Of a stretch of 64,000 bases of DNA, positions 34,901 through 44,054 are shown piece after piece. The stretch's first letter is position 1. The number at the start of each line of letters is the position of its first letter. Made by a program: the position numbers and the translations under genes. This DNA is from Lytechinus pictus (taxonomy: Eukaryota; Echinodermata; Echinoidea; Temnopleuroida; Toxopneustidae). Location: positions 15,991,901-16,055,900 of the forward strand of contig NC_087249.1 of the NCBI RefSeq assembly GCF_037042905.1. Reading direction: 5' to 3'. The notes beneath the pieces are model-generated. The model was not told the DNA's origin. It was given only the letters and a program-made list of their open reading frames with translations, and searched no databases.

Positions 34901-36435
34901 ACTTAGTGCTTTGTATACAACTAACCAACATAACCAAATCTTGAAGATACTCAATGGCGAACTGGAAGCCAGTGCAGATCTTTTAAGATAGGGGAGATCG
35001 GGGTTAGTTGGAACCAGGGGTAAGTTGAAACATTGTAATTTTCCTTAACGCCTGTAAAATAAATGTATGCAATACTGCCCTCAATTTATTGCTATTAATA
35101 ATACAACATTACAGGCGTTAAAGAAATTAACAATGTTTCAACTTACCCCGCGTTCCGACTAAACCCGATCTCCCTTAGGGGTGATCCTTGAAAATCTAGG
35201 TTGACTACAAATCAGCCGCGCACACGCGTTCTGTACTCGCTGAAGACGCCCAATTTGAGAAGGAAGCCCAAGGATACAGCACACTGTTACAATAATCTAG
35301 CTTACTGATAATATATGCATGTACAGGATGTACATTACTTTGTCTTCATGCTTTCATCATCAAAGCATTTTCGTATTCGTCTGAGGTTGTATATCATACG
35401 AAATAACGATTTACATATATTGGTAATATGTGTTTCCATATTCATTTGCGAGTCAAATAATAGTCCACGATTTCTTACGTGAGAATTTGGTTCTATGACT
35501 GAACCGCCAACTAATATCCCGTCAGAACCATTACCTTTTCCAAAACGGCACCACCAAAATGATGGTTCAGACCAATTCGTAGTTACTTCATGGACAATTT
35601 TGGTCGAATGACCTTTCATTTATTTCATTGTGATAGGCAGATTTCAAAGCAAGATATTACGTAAGCATGTCTAACATAGCAGGATGAAGAAATTGAATAG
35701 ACCAGGTGACTAGAATAGCACATGAATGAACGCTCCATGAAGGTATTTGTTGCATTTCTACTTTGAATGCATATTTATAATATATTGTACAATTTACTTG
35801 GCAAACTGTGAAGTACCAGTCGTTCGTGGACGCATTGTTGTTTTTTGTGGATGTAAATGAAAGACACAATTCAAAAGAATATATGAATAATCAAGACATG
35901 AAAGTTGGTGCTTATCTCATTGATTGTACCAATGACCTTCCTCTGATCATGCGCAGAGTGAAACTGGCTTATTGATTAATTGAAAGCTCTTTGGCAGAGG
36001 TGACTCTACAAAGAATTACAAACTTATGGTGATCCGTTACGTCAATCATTGATGAACACACACTAAAATATGAGAAAACAAGTTATGTTATAACTTAATT
36101 TCTCTTTCTTAACCCTTTTTGTGGTAGTCACTTCTCCTTTTCCTTTCCTAGTGCATTCGTCTTTATTAAAAAACGAATCATTTTTAATGAACCAACATGG
36201 ATGACTAACTGTATTATTTTTCGTATGTGCTCATAAAACAAATAATTACAAGATAACGAGCCTATTTTGTTTGTATTTTACATTGTATGAATTTGTTTAA
36301 GTTTGACCAAGTGCATGCTACTTACCTTGTTGATCACAGAGGCAACCATTGCAGACATGGTTGTGATCTTACTAAGCAGACACATACAAAGAGAACCAGG
36401 AGAAACAGTGCACTAAGCCCACAATTAGTTTCCAT
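16704..36435 (-). CDS. Receptor tyrosine kinase with FN3-type ectodomain (multi-exon)
   Basis: Minus-strand gene. Phase-matched exons from 31544 down to 16704 give 603 aa plus stop; four further exons at 34432-32463 give about 124 aa of another FN3-like domain. Order: possible signal peptide (36433), FN3-like block, short Ig-like piece (SDYWCVVANN), FN3 domain, transmembrane helix, kinase, tail. Kinase landmarks: P-loop GSGQFGVVYRG, Lys in VAVKTVK, alpha-C Glu in FLNEIHLM, catalytic loop HGDLAARN, SDFGLSS, PVKWASLE, SDIWSYGV and a C-lobe CW...RPSF motif. The tail contains DYLQV. The fold resembles the FGFR/Tie/Torso group; I cannot name the orthologue. Odd points: HGD replaces HRD, the APE motif reads SLE, and the signal-peptide exon has a frame break. 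Its introns hold a LINE, SINEs and several MITEs. The gene converges on the cystine-knot ligand gene. Confidence 0.82.
17073..17237. mobile_element. MITE, 165 bp (CACTGTGAAAAATGAAGTGC ends)
   Basis: Long fold-back with arms of about 75 bases including GTGACTGCACTTCGAG. TA on both flanks, inside an ATT-rich stretch of the kinase-gene last intron. Confidence 0.82.
17643..17775 (-). CDS. RTK exon, end of kinase domain
   Basis: Encodes YEKMLLCWDEMPAGRPSF and then GDLLNFF, followed by the tail motif ADYLQVDNPE, similar in position to the tail tyrosine of FGFR-type receptors. Donor GTAAGT. Confidence 0.87.
18206..18256 (+). repeat. SINE-tail-like repeat, copy 1
   Basis: 51 bases identical to 18549-18599, containing GCTGCGCTATACAAATTTAT and a TTA run, like the 3' end of the SINE at 52017. 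Confidence 0.6.
18549..18599 (+). repeat. SINE-tail-like repeat, copy 2
   Basis: Exact copy of 18206-18256, with 292 bases between them. No tRNA-like head is visible for either. Confidence 0.6.
18806..18943 (-). CDS. RTK exon, kinase C-lobe
   Basis: Encodes WSYGVVLYEIFTNGEVPY and then RRVRDGYRMGKPDNCPDN. Acceptor TTTTTAG; donor GTAAGG, chosen because it restores PDNVYEKM across the junction. Confidence 0.88.
18983..19491. mobile_element. Non-autonomous mariner-like element, 0.5 kb (CAGTGCGTCCCA ends)
   Basis: Left end CAGTGCGTCCCAGAAAAAAC followed by GAAACCGAGATTTA; right end is the inverted counterpart. TA flanks on both sides. Sequence is shared with both arms of the 2.84-kb inverted repeat at 43217-46053, of which this looks like an internally deleted relative. 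Confidence 0.75.
20706..20920 (-). CDS. RTK exon, catalytic and activation loops
   Basis: Encodes YHGDLAARNILV, KISDFGLSSDVYEVGYQ and PVKWASLE up to CTIQSD. HRD is replaced by HGD. Acceptor ATTATCCAG, donor GTCAGT; the last two bases join the next exon to give SDIW. Confidence 0.88.
21014..22726. mobile_element. Composite fold-back insertion in a kinase-gene intron
   Basis: 21014-21366 has inverted ends TTGTACAACGCCT and AGGCGTTGTACAAC. From 21367 the sequence AAATAGCGAATAGGCATGAG is inverted at about 22702-22722, and CAACACACAAGCGTGTTGCT at 21500 is inverted at 22630. The centre holds AT-rich DNA and an 87-codon frame at 22153 that I cannot assign. Confidence 0.6.
21429..21466. repeat. Perfect short palindrome
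   Basis: 17-base arms (GCTCTATTCAACTCGGC) around a 4-base centre, inside the composite insertion. Confidence 0.85.
22995..23078 (-). CDS. RTK exon, kinase insert and alpha-E start
   Basis: 28 codons. Short insert PEHIGRDAVYDISNL followed by YQIARQIANGM, the alpha-E helix of tyrosine kinases. Acceptor CTCAAATAG, donor GTAAGC. Confidence 0.85.
23667..23848 (-). CDS. RTK exon, alpha-C helix and hinge
   Basis: Encodes DFLNEIHLM (alpha-C Glu), HQNVIEIIACC, then YYIITELLEYGDLLHFLR, the strand-5/hinge region. Acceptor TACCTTCTAG, donor GTAAAC. Confidence 0.88.
24247..24414 (-). CDS. RTK exon, juxtamembrane and P-loop with catalytic Lys
   Basis: Encodes EQLGSGQFGVVYRG and VTVAVKTVK (ATP-binding Gly loop and Lys). 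Acceptor TTTTCCTATAG, donor GTATGC. A decayed copy of this exon lies at 27609-27757. Confidence 0.88.
24520..24700 (+). repeat. GGCGCGTAGCCAGG-type repeat with C and A runs
   Basis: Starts GGCGCGTAGCCAGGGGGG, then a long C run, an A run and a GA-rich tract. Lies in the intron just upstream of the P-loop exon on the gene's strand. Lys-rich and Pro-rich frames here are artefacts. Confidence 0.7.
26011..26289. mobile_element. MITE, 280 bp (CCAGGGTCCCGTCTTACAAA ends)
   Basis: Inverted ends of more than 30 bases: CCAGGGTCCCGTCTTACAAA and AACTCTTTGTAAGACGGGGC. AT-rich centre, kinase-gene intron. Confidence 0.78.
26746..26913 (-). CDS. RTK exon, transmembrane helix
   Basis: 168 nt. Encodes SIVSTAVVTVFIVVLVFGIV followed by a basic stop-transfer segment (RIRAAYCRK) and the start of the juxtamembrane region. 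Acceptor TTCTTTAG, donor GTACGT. Confidence 0.82.
27609..27757 (-). pseudogene. Decayed duplicate of the RTK juxtamembrane/P-loop exon
   Basis: About 150 bases closely match 24330-24480: the intron end, the acceptor CCTATAG and the first exon codons (IVDIYPIFKK versus IVDIDPIFKK). The P-loop is destroyed (GEQLGSG has become GNQRSSG). It lies between the FN3/stalk exon and the transmembrane exon, so inclusion would place kinase-type sequence outside the membrane. It is best read as a partial intragenic duplication that has decayed. Confidence 0.75.
28442..28616 (-). CDS. RTK exon, end of FN3 domain and stalk
   Basis: Starts ITPWIVLPSN, completing the FN3 G strand (EVIFKTPS), then a Thr/Pro/Asn-rich stalk. 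Donor GTAAGC; ends in phase 1, and the next exon completes an Asp codon. The acceptor (GCGAAG) is the first AG after a T-rich tract. Confidence 0.72.
29645..29719 (-). CDS. RTK exon, membrane-proximal FN3 domain (middle)
   Basis: 25 codons between acceptor TTAATTGCAG and donor GTGAGT. Encodes GEGNTSRSHEVQISGLSLST, the L-x-x-x-T-x-Y region of FN3 with the following EYRTK. Confidence 0.75.
30235..30416. mobile_element. MITE, 180 bp (TATCTGGTGGGTGTTTCATA ends)
   Basis: Palindromic ends TATCTGGTGGGTGTTTCATA and AAACACCCACCAGATA, with inner GCTGTTCGTAA and TTACGAACAGC. A widespread marine-invertebrate repeat type (from memory). Confidence 0.8.
30707..30918 (-). CDS. RTK exon, membrane-proximal FN3 domain (first half)
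   Basis: Acceptor CTATACTGTTAG, donor GTAAGA, 212 nt. Encodes a canonical FN3 start (PVNASL, VDVVWDDP, GVINRYTIE). Confidence 0.75.
31500..31544 (-). CDS. RTK ectodomain small exon (Cys pair linker)
   Basis: 45 nt between acceptor CCTATTTTACAG and donor GTACGT. Encodes CYEATKDEEFCRNQ and joins in phase to the FN3 exon at 30918. Confidence 0.55.
31890..31949 (-). CDS. Possible RTK ectodomain exon (Ig-like piece)
   Basis: An open frame reads TDSDYWCVVANNVIKIYRLK before a strong donor GTAAGT, like the D-x-x-Y-x-C region of Ig domains. The coding signal may extend a little further upstream. The phases do not fit either flanking exon without a further exon or another acceptor, so boundaries are approximate. 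Confidence 0.4.
32246..32284. repeat. Perfect palindrome, 39 bp
   Basis: 19-base arms (CCGAAAAGAAATGTATTAC) around a single T, immediately followed by a second palindrome. In a kinase-gene intron. Confidence 0.9.
32285..32321. repeat. Perfect palindrome, 37 bp, adjacent to the previous one
   Basis: 18-base arms (AAAGTGACTGTTCAATGT) around a single A. Confidence 0.9.
32463..32535 (-). CDS. RTK ectodomain exon (end of FN3-like block)
   Basis: Acceptor TTTATTTCAG, donor GTAAGA, 73 nt. Encodes VCLYNVTEDALALSSICV and then TNIVSP. Ends in phase 1. The next exon downstream is not certain. Confidence 0.55.
32766..33057 (-). mobile_element. tRNA-derived SINE
   Basis: On the minus strand the head reads TGGCCTAGTGGATTAGTC (A box) and GTGGGTTCGAATCCCAGCC (B box), then a body with CCCAGGTGAGGTAAATGGGT, and a tail of ATT repeats. 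Same family as 52017-52300 on the plus strand. Confidence 0.8.
33213..33269 (-). CDS. RTK ectodomain exon (short, FN3-like)
   Basis: 19 codons between acceptor GTTTTCAG and donor GTAAGT. Encodes GELYSETDISFGYTYIFD, the Y-x-F strand typical of FN3 repeats. Phase 0 on both sides, matching its neighbours. Confidence 0.6.
33758..33888 (-). CDS. RTK ectodomain exon (FN3-like, middle)
   Basis: Acceptor CTTTCTGTAG, donor GTATGT, 131 nt. Reads HNYALELTRYNGGSYRCLEN, then TFVCRTKSSQQHV. Could also be read as an Ig-type strand (GSYRC), but it joins in phase to FN3-like neighbours. Confidence 0.65.
34319..34432 (-). CDS. RTK ectodomain exon (FN3-like, strands A-B)
   Basis: Acceptor TTATTTGTAG, donor GTAATT, 114 nt. 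Translates through VKPSFVVRRITEADSIVWEL and on to IIWQAPSET, an FN3-like first half with its conserved Trp. Ends in phase 1, matching the next exon. Confidence 0.65.
34530..35640 (-). mobile_element. Decayed non-LTR retrotransposon (LINE) fragment
   Basis: Minus-strand frames match the end of a LINE reverse transcriptase: LLFDSQMNMETHITNICKS and YNLRRIRKCF near 35450, KLDYCNSVLYP near 35300, GRLQRVQNACARLI near 35230, then VYKALSGQAPSYISEFL and NLRSS near 34900. Several frameshifts and a nested MITE (34989-35173) break it. It lies in a kinase-gene intron in the same orientation as the host gene. Confidence 0.78.
34989..35173. mobile_element. MITE nested in the LINE fragment
   Basis: Arms GGGAGATCGGGGTTAGTTGG and their inverted counterpart ACTAAACCCGATCTCCC, with inner GTAAGTTGAAACATTGT arms. 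It interrupts the reverse-transcriptase frame between ARLI...RITP and the DLHWLPV region. Confidence 0.78.
36326..36435 (-). CDS. Possible RTK exon 1 (signal peptide; frame unclear)
   Basis: The ATG at 36433-36435 opens METNCGLSALFLLVLFV, a convincing signal peptide, but that frame stops before the strong donor (AAG|GTAAGT) at 36325. The other frame before the donor reads CNGCLCDQQ and ends in phase 1, which is the phase the next exon (34432) needs. Either one base is missing or extra here, or a different splice is used. Confidence 0.4.
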
Positions 36436-36480
36436 GTTGTTAAGTGTAGCTGTATAATAATCTGTGAAATAAATATAAAC

Positions 36481-36704
36481 ATTCTTAAAATAGTTGGGCA
36501 AAAAATGCCAAACTTTCAACCAACCCTGGGCAACATACTATCCACACAACTATTGTTGAAAATATGCCCAAATGGGTAATAAAAACTAAGAATTGGGTAA
36601 TAGATTTGCTCAAATGGATAATTATTGCTCAGAATATAGATCGTTTTTACCAACATACACTACCCAACACAGTGGACAGTATGTTGCCCAACATTTTAAG
36701 TGTG
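36481..36704. mobile_element. MITE, second copy of the CTTAAAA family
   Basis: Ends ATTCTTAAAATAGTTGGGCA and TTGCCCAACATTTTAAGTGT. Internal TCCACACAAC and GGACAGTATGTTGCCCAA as in 3413-3611. It starts just upstream of the candidate RTK signal-peptide exon. Confidence 0.68.
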
Positions 36705-36814
36705 AATACGATGGACTATTAAAACATCGCATTTTCGCGAAATGCCTTGACTACCCCTATCGGCTATTTGTTCATTATTCTGCTCACTTGTCCTTAATGA
36801 TTGTGGTAATTATA

Positions 36815-37075
36815 AGCAACATTTATATAGCGCCGAATGCTATGTTTCTAATGGCTGCATTCCATGGCACCGTTTTTAGCACGGCTATACTGGTCTGGTG
36901 CCTAAGCACGAAGGGAATTTGTTCCGACAGGCTACTAATTTTCTACACATGCGTGGGAAGTCTCAAATGCAAATAAAAATCCTTGTCAAATATACTAGAA
37001 TGCTGCGGTAGGGCTTGAACCCCGGACCTAGGCCGCAAACGTCTATATGCTTGATGCTGAACTACCTCAAAGAAA
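36815..37075 (-). mobile_element. tRNA-derived SINE, second type
   Basis: The minus-strand head begins GGTAGTTCAGCATCAAGCAT and has the B box GGGGTTCAAGCCC; the distal end contains TATATAAATG and the GCGCTATA-like tail. Differs in head sequence from the other two SINEs. Confidence 0.55.
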
Positions 37076-37813
37076 ATATGTAATTTATGGTTGTGAAAAA
37101 TGACACAAAAATAAAAGGTATAAATGCAACCCTTATCCCAGCCTATCTGTATTTACTTTCTTACCACGGACAGACACATACATAGTCCAGTATAAGTCTT
37201 ATATACCTGGAAAAGTTCTTGAGTACAGTGTCTTTGCAGGTCATTTACATGGCCTACGGGGCTGTCTACTGGACTATTACCCCCATTTATAAGTTTATAT
37301 CTGTTTGGGTTCACCAATATCGTTTACTTTATATTAAAAAATATGTATGTTAATATTCAGTTTCAGTTTCAGTTTCAGTTTAGTTTATTTCACTTCCATT
37401 TTCTGATAATAAACATAACAAACATATATACACATATGTATAAATGTACAAAACAGAATAAGTGTCATAAGAATACTTCAATAATCAATTAACAAATTCG
37501 TAGGAAATAGATGAAATGTATACAATTTTTTGTTCAAGATACATTTTGATGATTAGACAAATATGAAAAAGAAAAGTGGATATCAGGATAACATTATGCT
37601 TTTATAATTTTTTTTCCGATGGCTTCGTACATGCTAGGAAATTTTGTCTGATTTTAGCAAATTAACTGTAAAACCTTAAATTTGATATTGTATTAATTAT
37701 AAGGATTGTATATAAATACTGAGAGTGATAGCTCCCCTTAAACTTGATTAAAATATACAATTTACAGCACGTTGATTTTCAAGGGGATATTTGTATTGGC
37801 AATATGATTCATT
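37076..37813. other. Gene-free stretch before the tandem array
   Basis: AT-rich sequence with a short (CAGTTT)n run at about 37360-37387. No exon-like signal seen. Confidence 0.5.
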
Positions 37814-40800
37814 ATTCATTGTCTTTGGCCTTGACAAATTTCCCAATAAACAATTAAACAGGAAGTTTACAGAAGTATTCAGGCGAGCAGTACATAGTCA
37901 TAATTTCGCGATGAAGTGCAATGTTATTCTTTCAATGGTTCCGAGTATAAAGAGAGCGGAATAATTCATTTCATTTCGTATTGACTCTATGCAAGTTTGT
38001 GCTATTCCCGATATGTAGACTTTCTAAGACAAGAAAGGATGATTGAGCTGACGAAAGAACAATATTTTGAATTGATGCACAAAAGCCTAACATATAATTA
38101 CAGAATTGATAATAAAAATCATTGACATTACAGGTAAAATAATAAACATAAGACTAAATAACAACTACAACGATGATTACTGATAATGATGATAACATTT
38201 AATTATTGTATAGTGCTTATGTCTGTAAGATACGAAAACCCCTGGCGCTCCAGAATAATCAGCCGTATACTGATTAGCTGGTGATCAGCCTTTCAAAGAA
38301 TAAATCCTCGTCGATTAATAATCTTTTCCACCTAGGATGAATGTGACAAATGTATATCAGAACTTTATCTAAAAAAAACAGTGCGATTGGATTCGAATCC
38401 CGAACATTGTGATTTGTATATTCCAGAAATGTTCGAAAATATAGAATGGGCGACTTCAAGTTCAGTGTTGACTTTTTGGTGTTGGTGTTAGGTCAATTTT
38501 TACACGATTACAACACCAATCATGAAATGAAGATGGTTCAGAAAAGTCACTCACTTGTTGTTGAGATGTGCAATAACGTGATCTGGATCAGTTTTACAAA
38601 CTCTGAATAAGATTTGGAGCTAGGGGAAGCAATCCAAATTTCAACACCAACACCAATGCCAACACCGGACTTGTAATCACCCAATATTTGCAACATACTT
38701 AAAACTGACTTACCCGATGTTACGAAGGTGTGGTAAATGGGCCTATATTGCATCATGAGAGCCTATTCTTCCAAGCTTGTTTCACGTCCAGTACATGTTG
38801 GATCAAATTCCATCAAGCACGTTGAAATGTGTGTATAAACATGCATTCTACCATCCCTTACATGGACCCGATAAATATTTCGAAAATAGTTTTCATCAAG
38901 CGAGACCTCTTGATTGACGTCAACAAAAGAGTATACACATGGCCACGTTTTTTTCTGTGATTCTTCAACGAAGCATGGCGATATGGGCACACACCACTAA
39001 CTATTTCCCCATAGACTCATGTGTCCAAAATGAGATTTTAAGAAATCGCCAAAAATAAGTCTTAATAATGACATCATCCACACCTTTATCATTTGGTAGT
39101 TCATCCAATATCCTTCAAACGCTAAAGATATGAAAAGGTGTTTTTCAATATGTTTTCCCGCTACAGGGGCTCGAACCAAGGCTACATACAAACTTGGTTG
39201 CAGTCACAGTGCTCACAGTGTTTCTTGGGCAACTAATTAAGTTCCCATAAAATCCAGCATTGACAAATTACTGCTCACCCATGGGACTGAACAGATCCAG
39301 TAGTAATCCCTCTCTATGCCCATATGAAAAAAAAATGCTGAGATATGCACCGTTGATTTTGTATGAATATTTTTTCCAACCATTACGTCATTTTAGGTAC
39401 GGGTCTAAAAGGGATTCCCGAAATTGCCGGATCCTATTAGTGGTGTGCGTCCATATGGGATCATATTTTTATTTTTATTCATTGTCTTTGGCCTTGACAA
39501 ATTTCCCAATAAACAATTAAACAGGAAGTTTACAGAAGTATTCAGGCGAGCAGTACATAGTCATAATTTCGCGATGAAGTGCAATGTTATTCTTTCAATG
39601 GTTCCGAGTATAAAGAGAGCGGAATAATTCATTTCATTTCGTATTGACTCTATGCAGGTTTGTGCTATTCCCGATATGTAGACTTTCTAAGACAAGAAAG
39701 GATGATTGAGCTGACGAAAGAACAATATTTTGAATTGATGCACAAAAGCCTAACATATAATTACAGAATTGATAATAAAAATCATTGACATTACAGGTAA
39801 AATAATAAACATAAGACTAAATAACAACTACAACGATGATTACTGATAATGATGATAACATTTAATTATTGTATAGTGCTTATGTCTGTAAGATACGAAA
39901 ACCCCTGGCGCTCCAGAATAATCAGCCGTATACTGATTAGCTGGTGATCAGCCTTTCAAAGAATAAATCCTCGTCGATTAATAATCTTTTCCACCTAGGA
40001 TGAATGTGACAAATGTATATCAGAACTTTATCTAAAAAAAAACAGTGCGATTGGATTCGAATCCCGAACATTGTGATTTGTATATTCTAGAAATGTTCGA
40101 AAATATAGAATGGGCGACTTCAAGTTCAGTGTTGACTTTTTGGTGTTGGTGTTAGGTCAATTTTTACACGATTACAACACCAATCATGAAATGAAGATGG
40201 TTCAGAAAAGTCACTCACTTGTTGTTGAGATGTGCAATAACGTGATCTGGATCAGTTTTACAAACTCTGAATAAGATTTGGAGCTAGGGGAAGCAATCCA
40301 AATTTCAACACCAACACCAATGCCAACACCGGACTTGTAATCACCCAATATTTGCAACATACTTAAAACTGACTTACCCGATGTTACGAAGGTGTGGTAA
40401 ATGGGCCTATATTGCATCATGAGAGCCTATTCTTCCAAGCTTGTTTCACGTCCAGTACATGTTGGATCAAATTCCATCAAGCACGTTGAAATGTGTGTAT
40501 AAACATGCATTCTACCATCCCTTACATGGACCCGATAAATATTTCGAAAATAGTTTTCATCAAGCGAGACCTCTTGATTGACGTCAACAAAAGAGTATAC
40601 ACATGGCCACGTTTTTTTCTGTGATTCTTCACCGAAGCATGGCGATATGGGCACACACCACTAACTATTTCCCCATAGACTCATGTGTCCAAAATGAGAT
40701 TTTAAGAAATCGCCAAAAATAAGTCTTAATAATGACATCATCCACACCTTTATCATTTGGTAGTTCATCCAATATCCTTCAAACGCTAAAGATATGAAAA

Positions 40801-42799
40801 GGTGTTTTTCAATATGTTTTCCCGCTACAGGGGCTCGAACCAAGGCTACATACAAACTTGGTTGCAGTCACAGTGCTCACAGGGTTTCTTGGGCAACTAA
40901 TTAAGTTCCCATAAAATCCAGCATTGACAAATTACTGCTCACCCATGGGACTGAACAGATCCAGTAGTAATCCCTCTCTATGCCCATATGAAAAAAAAAT
41001 GCTGAGATATGCACCGTTGATTTTGTATGAATATTTTTTCCAACCATTACGTCATTTTAGGTACGGGTCTAAAAGGGATTCCCGAAATTGCCGGATCCTA
41101 TTAGTGGTGTGCGTCCATATGGGATCATATTTTTATTTTTATTCATTGTCTTTGGCCTTGACAAATTTCCCAATAAACAATTAAACAGGAAGTTTACAGA
41201 AGTATTCAGGCGAGCAGTACATAGTCATAATTTCGCGATGAAGTGCAATGTTATTCTTTCAATGGTTCCGAGTATAAAGAGAGCGGAATAATTCATTTCA
41301 TTTCGTATTGACTCTATGCAGGTTTGTGCTATTCCCGATATGTAGACTTTCTAAGACAAGAAAGGATGATTGAGCTGACGAAAGAACAATATTTTGAATT
41401 GATGCACAAAAGCCTAACATATAATTACAGAATTGATAATAAAAATCATTGACATTACAGGTAAAATAATAAACATAAGACTAAATAACAACTACAACGA
41501 TGATTACTGATAATGATGATAACATTTAATTATTGTATAGTGCTTATGTCTGTAAGATACGAAAACCCCTGGCGCTCCAGAATAATCAGCCGTATACTGA
41601 TTAGCTGGTGATCAGCCTTTCAAAGAATAAATCCTCGTCGATTAATAATCTTTTCCACCTAGGATGAATGTGACAAATGTATATCAGAACTTTATCTAAA
41701 AAAAACAGTGCGATTGGATTCGAATCCCGAACATTGTGATTTGTATATTCCAGAAATGTTCGAAAATATAGAATGGGCGACTTCAAGTTCAGTGTTGACT
41801 TTTTGGTGTTGGTGTTAGGTCAATTTTTACACGATTACAACACCAATCATGAAATGAAGATGGTTCAGAAAAGTCACTCACTTGTTGTTGAGATGTGCAA
41901 TAACGTGATCTGGATCAGTTTTACAAACTCTGAATAAGATTTGGAGCTAGGGGAAGCAATCCAAATTTCAACACCAACACCAATGCCAACACCGGACTTG
42001 TAATCACCCAATATTTGCAACATACTTAAAACTGACTTACCCGATGTTACGAAGGTGTGGTAAATGGGCCTATATTGCATCATGAGAGCCTATTCTTCCA
42101 AGCTTGTTTCACGTCCAGTACATGTTGGATCAAATTCCATCAAGCACGTTGAAATGTGTGTATAAACATGCATTCTACCATCCCTTACATGGACCCGATA
42201 AATATTTCGAAAATAGTTTTCATCAAGCGAGACCTCTTGATTGACGTCAACAAAAGAGTATACACATGGCCACGTTTTTTTCTGTGATTCTTCACCGAAG
42301 CATGGCGATATGGGCACACACCACTAACTATTTCCCCATAGACTCATGTGTCCAAAATGAGATTTTAAGAAATCGCCAAAAATAAGTCTTAATAATGACA
42401 TCATCCACACCTTTATCATTTGGTAGTTCATCCAATATCCTTCAAACGCTAAAGATATGAAAAGGTGTTTTTCAATATGTTTTCCCGCTACAGGGGCTCG
42501 AACCAAGGCTACATACAAACTTGGTTGCAGTCACAGTGCTCACAGGGTTTCTTGGGCAACTAATTAAGTTCCCATAAAATCCAGCATTGACAAATTACTG
42601 CTCACCCATGGGACTGAACAGATCCAGTAGTAATCCCTCTCTATGCCCATATGAAAAAAAAAATGCTGAGATATGCACCGTTGATTTTGTATGAATATTT
42701 TTTCCAACCATTACGTCATTTTAGGTACGGGTCTAAAAGGGATTCCCGAAATTGCCGGATCCTATTAGTGGTGTGCGTCCATATGGGATCATATTTTTA
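37814..42799. repeat. Tandem array of three nearly identical 1.66-kb units
   Basis: Units 37814-39476, 39477-41140 and 41141-42799 are almost identical, with a few substitutions (for example CCAG/CTAG near 38430/40090 and GTGTTTC/GGGTTTC near 39220/40880) and small A-run changes. Each unit carries the same short frames on both strands, none with a recognised domain. A tRNA-like B box (GGTTCGAGCCC on the minus strand) is near each unit's right part. The low divergence means a recent duplication or an assembly artefact. Confidence 0.92.
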
Positions 42800-43871
42800 C
42801 AGCTATCTGGAAGCAAACACGGAAAATGTAATTTGCTTTTTTGTATTGTATTTTCACCATATTCAAAAGGGGAAAGCTTGGTTTGTCCATGGCGATCTTT
42901 GAACGAAGTTGAAGACGAAATGGACATGATTTCTCAGCTTCTCATTTCGATGCCCATGTTTGATGTAAATATAGCTGAATATATATTATAGTCAATGATG
43001 CGTAACATGAAGGCATTATGCTACATGAACAATACGTTCTATCTTGAACTCATCCGCCCACCCCCTCTTTTTTATCTACATGTATGTATATATGTCTGTC
43101 TCTCTCTCTCTCTTCTACCAGATCATGCCAGATTTTACTATGTCAACTTTTCTCCCTCTCATCCTATCGTTCTCCGTATATAAATTTGGATAGTCGACTG
43201 TGATGTTCAAGATATACAGTGCGTCCCACAAAAAACGAAACCGAGATTTATCGATGATTTATCATAACTTAATCGCAAATACAATAGACAAATGACCTAC
43301 CATTGTAAAGCTTAGAATCTCTTCTTTCATCTGAAATTAATCAGATTAATTCTCATTCACGCATTAGTGAGCAAAAACAATTTGAAAAGGGGATACCAAA
43401 AAGTCACTTGGCGGGCCGTATCTGGGTTTTAAAAAGAAAACCACATTTTTTTAAAAAAAGTTCAATATCTGCTCTTTAATTTCATACCTCAATTACAGAA
43501 AATGGTCAAGAAATAACAAAGTTCTGGTTATTTGAAATAAGGCTTGAATTTCAATAATTTCATAAAATGAAGAGGTTTTACAGGCTAGCGTTCAAACTCA
43601 CTCGACACTCCGTTTTGTTGACGATCAGCCATGCATTAAAGTAGAACTATATTGAAAATCGTAAAAATGGAAAATCATATATCAAATTAAAGGAGAAAAT
43701 AAGGAGAACACGATGGTGTAAATCATTTATCATGGAGACCGATGGAACTCAGTTAATTGATAGTTTAAAGTTCTCTCTCTGAATGCTTCAAACACGCAGA
43801 ATTACGTCCGCGAAATTGGGGATTTTTTATGACGTCACTTTCTGTACGAGAGGCGTGATTGGCTCTCCAAC

Positions 43872-44054
43872 GTGAAGCTCCACTTGCATGCAAAACCTGT
43901 TGCGAGGGTACGTTTTCTCTACATTGTCACTGAATACTTCGATCCCGAAATGAAAGAAAACCCAGAAGTTTATCTAGATTTGGATTTTCAAATTGATGAT
44001 TATGAAGATGAAGAGAATGATGATGAAGTTTCTAGCTCTAGAAAAACAAAGTGA
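43872..44054 (+). other. Acidic open frame in left arm of the inverted repeat
   Basis: 60 codons including RVRFLYIVTEYFDPEMKENP and FQIDDYEDEENDDE. Its mirror copy at 45230-45436 (minus) keeps the frame and most residues. No recognised family; possibly a captured exon. Confidence 0.4.

Noticed and set aside
35657-35869. Minus-strand frame with Trp and Cys as another receptor exon
   Set aside because: Composition is suggestive of an FN3 piece, but no acceptor/donor pair fits the phase of its neighbours.
38547-42518. Short frames repeated three times in the 1.66-kb array
   Set aside because: Their conservation is explained by recent whole-unit duplication, not by selection on the protein; no domain recognised.
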